Position numbers and translations under genes: made by a program | The notes under the pieces: generated by a model | The model's database searches: none | The model's input: only the letters and a program-made list of their open reading frames with translations | What the model was told of the DNA's origin: nothing | Shown: positions 1 to 9,703 of the stretch, one piece after another | Layout: each line of letters begins with the position of its first letter | Numbering within the stretch: position 1 is the stretch's first letter | DNA from: Macropodus opercularis | Lineage: Eukaryota > Chordata > Actinopteri > Anabantiformes > Osphronemidae | Assembly: GCA_030770545.1 (NCBI GenBank) | Contig: CM061091.1 | Location: 6,145,501 to 6,209,500 of the forward strand | DNA length: 64,000 bases | Direction: 5' to 3'

Positions 1-213
1 TGAAGCTGTTTTTCTGGGAAAGTGGTGTGAATATTCAAATGTGACCACCCCCACTTTTAAAACTCCTATAGTGCAATTGTTAGAAATCATACTTTTAAAT
101 AATGCCATATGAAGTTGAAGCAGTTGAAGAAAGTTAAAATAGATTGGTAAAAGTGGTAAAAGTTTGGCAGCTCCAGGACTGGTTTAATAGATGAGTTGCT
201 TGCAAAGGCTTAG

Positions 214-274
214 ATGCCCTCAGTGGGGATTGAACCGCAGTCTCCTGCGGGAGAGTCCAATTGCTCTATAGCAG
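214..274 (-). repeat. tRNA-like segment, type A copy 1
   Basis: Read on the minus strand, this segment ends in a box-B-like ggttcaatcccc, preceded by a possible anticodon-arm region and a degenerate box-A side (tatagagcaattgg). It lacks a clean acceptor stem, so it is a tRNA-derived relic rather than a working tRNA gene. Confidence 0.5.
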
Positions 275-747
275 TTTCCATTCATTTTCAATGGGGAAAA
301 AAAGTTGAAAATAGCTTAATATTTCAAAAAGTATAAATTGTATCAATAAGCAAAATGGAAGCACTCGATTCCCGAAAAAGCTGAACATTTTAATATTAGA
401 ACGGTTCCTATAGCTCAAACGGTGCGGCCGGAGTTAGATGCCGAAAAGCGTACGGAATAACTATAATAATAACTAGAAAAAGCATTTCCATAAGAAAATG
501 CACTGTGAATGCTGACATGCCGAATGAATTCCATTGAATTGGTTAAACTGCTGAAGCAGTTAAAACATAGCTGAAGTAGCTGAATTTGTTAGAATGTATG
601 TAGAAGTAGAAAGTGTTGAACAAATTTGAATTCTAAAGTATTACTAAAAATGCTAGAGCAGGTAAGCTGAATGGAGCACAATTTGTTTGAATTTGTAGAG
701 CAGTTAAGGTGAATGGAGCACAATTTGTTTGAATTTGTGAAGTTTGT

Positions 748-812
748 CATGAGTGGGATTTGAACCCTGGTCTCCTGGAGCAAAGGGCTGTTGCTTAACC
801 ATTACACTACTA
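748..812 (-). repeat. tRNA-like segment, type B copy 1
   Basis: The minus strand shows a box-A-like tagtgtaatggttaagcaa and a box-B-like gggttcaaatcccactc about 30 bases apart, the normal tRNA order and roughly normal spacing. I cannot fold a full acceptor stem, so a tRNA-derived repeat module is the likelier reading than a functional tRNA. Confidence 0.55.
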
Positions 813-987
813 AGTTGAACACAAGACTCAAAGCTGGAGGAACATAGGAGATGAAAAAACTTGCTTGAAAAGGCAGCTGAAGAAAGTTGAAATATACTGA
901 AGTTGTAAAGGTTTAGTTCAAACGCATTATTATTACAAGAGTAGTTTAATTGTAGAGTTAAAATGTCAAACATCTTACTTGTACATC

Positions 988-1056
988 ATGCCCTGAGCGG
1001 GATTTGAACTCGGGGTTCCCACAGTAAGGAGCATTTGTTTAAGCAGTACAGTACTG
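988..1056 (-). repeat. tRNA-like segment, type B copy 2 (diverged)
   Basis: A degraded version of the type B tRNA-like module. The box B side (agttcaaatcccgctc on the minus strand) is well kept. The box A side has drifted around the gcagtacagtact stretch. Confidence 0.4.
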
Positions 1057-1121
1057 ATAGGAACATGTGTAGAGCAGTTCGAGGACTGGTTTAATAGATG
1101 AGTTGCTTGCAAAGGCTAAAA

Positions 1122-1182
1122 TGCCCTCAGTGGGATTTGAACCGCAGTCTTCTGTGAGAGAGTCTAATTGCTCTATACCAGC
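1122..1182 (-). repeat. tRNA-like segment, type A copy 2
   Basis: Second type A copy, inside the module displaced by about 907 bp from the first. The box-B-like ggttcaaatcccactg is nearer to the tRNA consensus than in copy 1. Confidence 0.5.
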
Positions 1183-1614
1183 TTTCCATTCATTTTCAAT
1201 GGGGAAAAATTTTTGAAATTAGCTTAATATTTCAAAAAGTATAAATAGTATCAATGAGCAAAATGGAAGCACTCGAGTCCCGGAAGAGCTGAATATTTTG
1301 ATAGTTGAACGGTTCCTATAGCTCAAACGGTGCGGCCGGAGTTAGATGCCGTTAAGTGTACGGAAGAACTATAATAATAACTAGAAAAAGCATTTCCATA
1401 AGAAAATGCACTGTGAATGCTGACATGCTGAATGAATTCTATTGAATTGGTTAAACTGCTGAAGCAGTAAAAACATAGCTGAAGTAGCTGAATTTGTTTG
1501 AATGTCTGTAGAAGTAGAAAGAGTTGAACAAATTTGAATTCTAAAGTATTACTAAAATAGCTAGAACAGTTAAGGTGAATGGAGCACAATTTGTTTGAAC
1601 TTGTGATGTTTGCA

Positions 1615-1678
1615 ATGAGTGGGATTTGAACCCAAGTTTCCTGTAGCAGAGGGCAGTTGCTTAACCATTACACTACTC
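1615..1678 (-). repeat. tRNA-like segment, type B copy 3
   Basis: The best preserved type B copy. On the minus strand, agtgtaatggttaagcaact is followed by gggttcaaatcccactcat. Both internal RNA polymerase III promoter boxes are recognisable. Confidence 0.55.
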
Positions 1679-2005
1679 AGTAGCATGCAAGATGCAAAGC
1701 TGGAGGAACATAGGAGATGAAAAAAGGCAGTTGAAGAAAGTTGAAATAGATTGATAAAAGTGCTAAAAGTTTAGTTCAAAAGCATTAAAAATCATACTTT
1801 TAAATAATGCCATGATGTTTGCAGAAGTTGAAGCAGTTGAAGAAAGTTGAAATAGAATGAATTCCATAGTATTGCTGAAACTGCTGAAGCTGTTAAAACA
1901 TAGCTAAATGGAGCACAATTTGTTTGAATGTTTGTAGAAGCTGAAACAAATATATTGATAAAAGTGCAGTTTAAAAGCATTAACAATGTGACTTGTAAAT
2001 TTTGC

Positions 2006-2070
2006 CATGAGCAGGAATTGAACTCAAGATTCCCAAAGCACAGGACAATCACTTAACCATTACACTATTG
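2006..2070 (-). repeat. tRNA-like segment, type B copy 4
   Basis: On the minus strand, tagtgtaatggttaagtga and then a box-B-like gagttcaattcctgctcat. Diverged but in the same order and spacing as the other type B copies. Confidence 0.5.
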
Positions 2071-2211
2071 AGCAGCACACAGGACAAAAAGCTAGAGGAC
2101 CATAGGAGAAGTAAAAAGTAGAAGTAGAAAGAGTTGAACAAGTTTGAAATACATTGCTAAAATTGCTCCAGCTTTAGATTAAAATTGTCACAGATCTTCC
2201 TTTTATAGCAT

Positions 2212-2274
2212 GCCCACAGTTGGATTTGAACTCAAGATTCCTATAGCAGAGAGCAGTTGCTTAACCACTACTCT
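2212..2274 (-). repeat. tRNA-like segment, type B copy 5
   Basis: On the minus strand, a box-A-like gtagtggttaagcaactg is followed by a box-B-like gagttcaaatccaactgt. It lies at the left of the module that is duplicated near 3290, where this tRNA-like part has mostly been lost. Confidence 0.45.
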
Positions 2275-3910
2275 AATGACAAGTTAATATGAAACAGCTG
2301 AAGCAGGTCTCATAAAGACTGCAAGCAGTTTTGAAAGTACCATCAGGTGCAATCTACTTTTTGGTGAGCCAACAATTAGCACATAACACAATATGCTAAT
2401 CATCAAAGCCCAAACAGCTTGCTTTGGATGTATTTGACTTGCCATGCAGTGTGAAGGTCATTTCCTGTCACAGCTGTTTCACTTAGGGTGTTGACAACTA
2501 TTTCTATAAAACGTGAATGTTAAGCACATCAAACGTTTATATCTAACACAAAGTACAACCAACATTGCAATTCAATTGTTAATTTGCAGCAGCAGTCACT
2601 ATTTATAAGCTGAAGCAGTTTTTCTGGGAAGGAGGTGTGAATATTCAAATGTGACCACCCCCACTTTTAAAACTCCTATAATGCAATTGTTAGGAACAAC
2701 CAGAAGATGGGGCTGTGTGTAAAATATCTTAGAGTGTTTGACTTTTAAAGTCAGTGTCAGACACTAAGTAGACTGTGGAAACTGTTTAGTGCCACATTGA
2801 CTTCAAGAAACGTCGAAGAGTTATTGGTGTTGAAATCAACTGCTGACAGAGTGTTGCAGAAACCAGTAAAAGGGTCTGTACAATATATTGTGTACATGAG
2901 AGGCTTAAACAGGAAAAGCTGGATTTTAAAAGAATAAAGTTGAAATATATTGATAAAAGTGCAGTTTAAAAGCATTAAAAATGCAGAAATACTTTGCTGC
3001 TACACTAATGACAAGTTAATATGAAACAGCTGAAGCAGTTAAAACATAGAAGAACAGGAATTGTTTGTTTGCAGAAGTTGAAGCAGTTGAAGAAAGTTGA
3101 AATAGATTGATAAAAGTGCAGTTTAAAAGCATTAAAAATGCACAAATACTTTGCTACTACATTAGTGACAAGTTAATATGAAACAGCTGAAGCAATTAAA
3201 ACAAACAACAGGAATTGTTTGGATGTTTGCAAAAGTTCAAGCAGCTGAGGGAAGATGAAGTAGATTGCTAAAATTGCTCCAACTTTAGGTAGAACTTGTC
3301 ATGTACCTTGCTTTTATAACATGTCCACAGCAGAAGTTAGAGTACTGTTTCAAAACTGAAGTTATGTATTTGAAACAAAGAGGAGAAATGGTATCAAACA
3401 GACTGCAGGTAGGTTTGAAAATATCACCAGGTGCAATCTCCTGATTGGTGGGCCAACAATTAGCACATTGCACAACATGCTAACCATCAAAGCCCAAACA
3501 GCTTGTGTTGGATGTCATTAGCTTGCCATGCAGTGTGAAGGTCATTTCTTGTCACAGCAGTTTCAGTTAGGGTGTTGACAACTATTTCTATAAAACGTGA
3601 ATTTTAAGCACATCAAACGTTTACATCTCACACAAAGTACAGCCAACATTGTAATTCAATTGTTAATTTGCAGCAGCAGTCACTATTTATAAGCTGAAGC
3701 TGTTTTTCTGGGAAAGTGGTGTGAATATTCAAATGTGACCACCCCCACTTTTAAAACTCCTATAGTGCAATTGTTAGAAATCATACTTTTAAATAATGCC
3801 ATGTGAAGTTGAAGCAGTTGAAGAAAGTTAAAATAGATTGATAAAAGTGGTAAAAAGTGTGGCAGCTCCAGGACTGGTTTAATAGATGAGTTGCTTGCAA
3901 AGGCTTAGAT

Positions 3911-3969
3911 GCCCTCAGTGGGGTTTGAACCGCAGTCTCCTGCAGGAGAGTCCAATTGGTCTATAGCAG
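3911..3969 (-). repeat. tRNA-like segment, type A copy 3
   Basis: Third type A copy, within the module that repeats the left edge of the window at an offset of about 3695 bp. Confidence 0.5.
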
Positions 3970-4186
3970 TTTCCATTCATTTTTAATGGGGAAAAAAAGT
4001 TGAAATTAGCTTAATATTTCAAAAAGTATAAATTGTATCAATAAGCAAAATGGAAGCACTCGATTCCCGAAAAAGCTGAACATTTTAATATTTGAACGGT
4101 TCCTATAGCTCAAACGGTGCGGCCGGAGTTAGATGCCGAAAAACGTACGGAATAATTATAATAATAATAAAGATTAGAAAAACAAT

Positions 4187-4312
4187 ACTGTGAATGCCTT
4201 CAGCATTCACAGTGATAATAAAGATTTGAAAAACAATACTGTGAATGCCTTCAGCATTCACAGTGATAAAGATTAGAAAAACAATACTGTGAATGCTTTC
4301 AGCATTCACAGT
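4187..4312. repeat. Three tandem perfect hairpins
   Basis: Three near-identical inverted repeats lie at 4187-4213, 4238-4264 and 4286-4312. Each has an 11-bp perfect stem, actgtgaatgc against gcattcacagt, and a 5-base loop (cttca, cttca, tttca). They are separated by A-rich linkers containing aagatt(a/t)gaaaaacaat, giving start-to-start distances of 51 and 48 bp. Single stem arms also occur in the related modules near 507 and 1415 without the partner arm. The hairpins therefore appear to be a local elaboration of the repeat. Confidence 0.85.
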
Positions 4313-4329
4313 GATGAAAAGCTGAATGA

Positions 4330-5957
4330 AATGGAAAGTTTAATATCAAATATAATTCATATAACTCATGTACTCCCTGAATTAGAATTATCAGAAGCAG
4401 TGTGAAAATGAGTGAAGTCACCCTTCAAGGATTACAGCTTTAATCATTCTCTGTCAGTCTCTGTTTTGGCAGCTTGAATGTGCTCTTTGGTTTGATATGC
4501 AGGTGGGTGAGTGTGAATGACTTGACAAGGCAGCTCAAATCTTTTGTGTGACAAAGCAACTGAAAACTGTGGATGAGAAACGCTAAACTTCAGGGTGAAT
4601 TAATAGTTTTAGGACCCACGTGTGTTCATATATGAAACAAACTTTATATTTTTGAGTTTCTTACCATGTTTGCTGCCTTAGTACATAGAATTTTACATGG
4701 ACACAGTTGATCTAGTGTTAGTTTGCCAAACAAGTAAAAGAAATACAGCAGCCATCTGTTAGAGGGTCCAGACATATCTTCATCATCTTCACATTCCAAT
4801 TACATATTTCCAAAAAAAAAATATATATATACATCTATCTGACATACATGTAACCTGAAGACTATATCAGCACGTGGAAAGACAGATAAACAGTGCAGTA
4901 ACAAAATATTGTTGCAGTTGCCCATGGATAATTGATTTAATTTAATATCAAAGATTTGTCCCTCAAATTCAACCACAATGCAATAGAAGTGAGTGAAACT
5001 TGCAATTTAAAAACTATTTTTCATTATTGGCAGAAATGGTCTGTGCAAATCATTTCACACATATCCAAACCTGGAGCACATTGAATTGGGGCTTTCAGCA
5101 AAAAGGAAGCAGACTATGACAGAAGACTTAAATGTTTCTTTATGTTTCTACGATTGATCCTTTTCTTACATTTGCAGTATACACTTAATTAAATAAACAA
5201 ATAAACCAGCATGATTCACTCTTGTCAAACCTGTTTTTTATAATCAGTCAGTCTTTTATCATTTAAAAAGTTCCATGGTGTTGCCAACTCTTGAACCAGG
5301 GAACTTTTTGTTTCCTGTTTATACATATTCACATTTCATCTACTGTACATTCCTTATCCATTAAACCTGCAAAACAACTTGTTGTGACAGGTGCCCAATA
5401 GTCTTGCTATTAGCTGGGCTAAATATTAGGGTCTGAGCTGGTGACGTCCATCAATGCAGTCACCATGACCCAAGTAATGGCGTTCACAAAGAGCCGAGCA
5501 ATCTGCACCCCCACGCTTATCAGACGTGCATAAAAGTAGTTTCCAAGTACTTTTCAATGATGGTGCAAATTGGAGTTGTGAGGTCTGTGTGTGTGAGTCA
5601 GCAGTGCTGCACGCACTTTAGCCCCAGCCAGTCCTACAGAGGCTGCCATACAATCCTTCCTAATATAATAGAAACCAATTAACTGAGTGGGTGGCTTTAC
5701 CCAAATCTTGATTTAAAATGGAGCTTTATTAAAAAGAGTTACAATGTGGCAGCATGCTTAACCTGACTGGTGGCAGAGATACGATAAGGAATGTAATCCC
5801 TAAGGCGAGAGCTGATTAGCTTATCCAGTCAGAGTCGCTGCTGGTGCAGAATGAAAATGGCTGCCATCTTGGGAAAATCATCTATTTAAACACTTGACAA
5901 ATATTATTTTTACATAATATATAAATAATATTATTATTTTCAGGGCCATGTGTGGAA

Positions 5958-5958
<1 letters not shown>
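4330..5958. other. Non-coding stretch, no gene seen
   Basis: AT-rich sequence with no open frame that looks coding. Apart from an A/TA run near 4816-4832 and a TA-rich patch near 5905-5940, I see no repeat, RNA gene or exon. Confidence 0.5.
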
Positions 5959-6036
<78 letters not shown>

Positions 6037-6082
6037 CCGTCCGTCCGTCCGTCCGTCCGTCCATCCATCCATCCATCCATCC

Positions 6083-6145
<63 letters not shown>

Positions 6146-6326
6146 CGTCTGTCTGTCTGCCTGCCTGTCTGTCTATCTATCATCTGTCTGTCTGTCTATC
6201 TATCTATCTCTTTGTCTGTCTGTCTGTCTATCCATCTATCTGTCTGCCTGCCTGCCTGCCTGCCTGCCTGTCTGCCTGTCTATCTATCCATCTATCTGTC
6301 TGTCTGTCTGCCTGCCTGTCTGTCTG
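5959..6326. repeat. Long compound tetranucleotide microsatellite
   Basis: About 370 bp of 4-bp units of the form c-n-t-n, in blocks: tatc, then tgtc, cgtc, catc, tatc again, and mixed tgtc/tgcc/tatc to the end. All three forward frames are open across it because a 4-bp unit without stops gives a 4-codon cycle (I-Y-L-S and relatives). These frames are not genes. Confidence 0.97.
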
Positions 6327-9300
6327 GTGTCATGTGGGATTATGTTGTTGCTACTCTGTGAAGCATTCCTTTGCTCCCCACAGACTGAGGGCTTGTATTT
6401 TATCCCTGCCAGGGTCCCTCCATGCCAATCAACAGTGAGTGTAAAATGTAAATCAAACGGAGCTGTGGGAGCAACCTCCAGCTGGCTTGTTTGACTTGGC
6501 TGGCCACTGCTGCGTATTGTACTGTAGGTACAGCCATCTTTTACTCCTGCAGGTTTCCTGTTTGCCTGCTCCTTGTCACTGTTTATCTATGGATTACACC
6601 TTGTCTGCTTGTCTCCATGTCGCACTCCGACTGCTGTCTTGTGTTCTGCTGAACAAGCATTTCTCTTGGATAGGCTCTGTCATACAAATGAGGAAACAGC
6701 ATATTTTAACAAGAAATGCATTTATAGGAAAGGTGTTTTGGCTTTAGTCCTTTTTTAAATCTAAAAACATAATTGTGTTTCTAGAAATTGGCAGTAAGAT
6801 GTTAAATCTCTTATTTCAACATGGCAACTGAAATGTGTGCAAAGTGGGAGTGTGTTGCCTTTCTGTTTGTGTAGATTCCTATTTACTTAGTTATAAGGCT
6901 GCTGTGGTGTGTTTGCTTGTTAGTTGTTGTAGTCTAACCTACTGTATCAGTCATTTTTTCTAAGAAATCCCTCTAGGTCCATAAATTAAGATTCTGCATC
7001 TCATACATGCATTTCTGCCGTAATTAAGCACATTCCCTGTAAACCATCAACATACCTGTCATGCAAAAGTACTCGATATTATTAAATGGTTAATTGCAAA
7101 TGCAATTTATTTAGCTATTTATTCCTGTAACATTTCAATTTAAAACTGATGACAAAATCACTGGCACAGCACTGTGTTTTAATATAAAAGTACAAAACAT
7201 CTACTATGGCAGAAGTTGTCCTGATATTCTACCTTGGATTAGTGCTAGGGAGGAATGTTATGAAGTTTCACGTCCATCCATCTGCTGCTATGTCTTCATA
7301 TGCCGCATTTATTGCATCAAGCACTGTCATTTGGTTTTCAGTTTACCGTCGTACTTTCCACCTCTCTGCAGAAAAGGATTCCTTGGATTCTTTACAAATG
7401 AAGTGGAAGAAACGCTTTCCACATCGCTGGGTGGGGGAAAATCCGTTCTTTTATTTCTAAAGATTTACGGCAATGGGTTTCATAAAATATGCACAAGGCC
7501 CCAGTTCACGGTTATATTTGGGTTGTTTGATCAAAAAGACATATACAAGTGATAATTATTCCAGCTGAAGGACGTAACATGCTGAAATGTATTAATCGAT
7601 TGCTATTTATAGGAAAAGCATGATAAATGCTATTACAACGTGCAGAACAAACACGATATTGTGTATAATGTCGATACTGTTTTGAGTGATTTGAAAATTG
7701 ATCCGAAGCTGTGATGGGACATCTGCCCTGTGTCATTTTCTCTGCTAGCAATGAATAATCCTTATACAAACACAATACAGTAATTGCAAAATGAAACTAA
7801 AGCACGATCTCTCTTGTGAAGGCTGGAAACGTGAATATGTGGCTAATAGCGCACTAAAGAAGAGTCTCATTTGGCTGATAGCGTGCGGGAACAGGCATGG
7901 AGTGTAATTTTATTGCTTCTCCAAAGTGGTGGCAGGTAATTTTTAAGTACTATCTGAAAAAACTATGACAAGTCTCTACTAGATTATAAAAGGTTTTTCA
8001 ATAATGACAAAAAAAGTTGTGACTTTTTGATGTCCAAGCTGTAATTTCTCTTTATTCCATTTGCTTTTGGTTGGGCTCATTCTGTGAAGCATCGCTACAC
8101 ACAGGACCTGTCTATGCAGGATAATTGATCAGTGACTGATACAGAGCAGGGTAATGACACACTGACTCACACCAATCATTCTCCTTTGTTACTCGTCTTT
8201 TTCTGATGGGAATTCACAATTGTCCTGTTGGTAAAGTCTAAACAGAGGGGGGGGGGGAAAAGAAAACCCTTTCGAATTCACATCAAGCATCCGCCCTTTT
8301 TGACTGACAGCGTATTACTTGATGAAATACCTTCTTGTGTGAGGCTGTACGTCGCCTACATGCGCGTCGATACACGGGGGGCTAATTGCAGGGAAGCGTG
8401 TGTGACACCACCTGCTGCAGAGCACAAAAAACCACCACACCGCTGAAACTGCAAGCTGAGACAGAACCAGGTCACAGCCTTATTTGCAACCCGCGTTACT
8501 AGAGTCACTGAAAAAACATTCAACATTTAAATGTGCGCAGTGATTATTTAATCTTTCTTACGACAATCCAACAAGTGCAACAGGAATATGCATCACTGTA
8601 ATAATCAACACTAAAAGAAAGGGGTCACAGGCGTACAGCACAAACCTTTAATTATATGTAATACATATTTCTAAAACCCTGAAGGGATCACAAGCTAGAA
8701 GAAATATTAAGCAGGAAGGTTAGAGGTTATACATCTGTTTATACTGTTGATGCCTCAAGTATGAGTCCGGTAAAATATCCTCACAGAAAATATCTTCATT
8801 TCACCCTCTAGCAAAACACTGGTTGCAACATAAAATAAATCAGTAGTGGTGTGGTTGCCCAGGGGTTGAAGAAACAGCCCCGTGTAACTTGCACACAGGC
8901 CAAATCATGACACTGGTGAACAAATACACTAAAAAAGGCACTTGGTTTAAGCATATCCCTTATTTATTGCTTTTATTATGAATGACATCAAGGGCGATTA
9001 ATATGTTAATGCAATGTCTTTACTCCTGCTTTGATGAGTGGAGCAGAAATGAATATTCTGTGTTTTTCTGGTTTGATGCCAGTGAACGGATTTACTAACT
9101 GTATTTTTTTGTATTATCTTTTTTTTACTATTCTACATCAGGCGAACATAAAAAGTTTGTTTTTCACTCAGTTACTGGACGGATCCAGTCCCAGTAGGTT
9201 CCGCTATCAAAACAGTTCTTTAATGGTCACATTATGAGATAATGGACCTCTGGGACACGCAGTATTATTAGTGGCAGGAGACTGCACAGATTTAGGGAGT

Positions 9301-9682
9301 CTGTACTTCACTCTGTTAATGCTGAACATCCCACACAGACCTGGGGGATAAACTTTGTGTCCTTTTACATATTCTCATTAATCACAGTCACTTCAGACAG
9401 GCCTTGTGGCTGAGGGGCCACCTGACCTGTGGGTTTCGTGTTCGCATCGGTCGCTGGCTCTTTGAAGTCAAACCGGGACTCGCGGATGGTTGTTTGTTGC
9501 AGGAGAGTTGCACCATGATTTGTTTCAAGACACCAAATTGCTCTTCCAGCTTGAGCTGACTGGTTCTCGGTTGTTGACAGACAGCGAAGGAACAGAACAA
9601 CAGTAAATTGCTTTTATGTGCAAATACATTTTCATCATTCGTGTAGTTCTTTATGTCAGTGATGCTTTATCATTGTCACTTG
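6327..9682. other. Non-coding stretch, no gene seen
   Basis: No exon, RNA gene or mobile element could be supported. A run of eleven G lies at 8247-8257. Short open frames on both strands have no recognisable domain or composition bias. Confidence 0.45.
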
Positions 9683-9703
9683 TGTTGTTGTTGTTGTTGT
9701 TGT
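9683..9703. repeat. (TTG)n microsatellite
   Basis: Seven uninterrupted copies of a TTG/TGT trinucleotide unit. Confidence 0.9.

Larger units (their letters stand above)
1..4320. repeat. Complex, internally duplicated repeat block with tRNA-like segments
   Basis: No gene is visible here. The block is built from recurring modules. Positions 1-466 recur at about 3695-4161 with few differences and almost no net length change. Positions about 164-680 recur at about 1071-1590, an offset near 907. Positions 2344-2693 recur at 3428-3777, an offset of exactly 1084 at both ends. A shorter unit with a 157-bp offset repeats around 2961 and 3118. Between modules runs a purine-rich filler built on variants of gttgaagcagttgaagaaag. 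The window starts inside a module, so the block probably extends to the left. The duplicated structure is seen directly. The family name is unknown to me, and an old transposon-derived or satellite-like array is inference. Open frames on the minus strand here are by-products of the repeats. Confidence 0.85.

Noticed and set aside
5948..6494. Three overlapping plus-strand open frames of 137-180 codons
   Set aside because: They translate the tetranucleotide microsatellite into I-Y-L-S type cycles; no start context, no domain.
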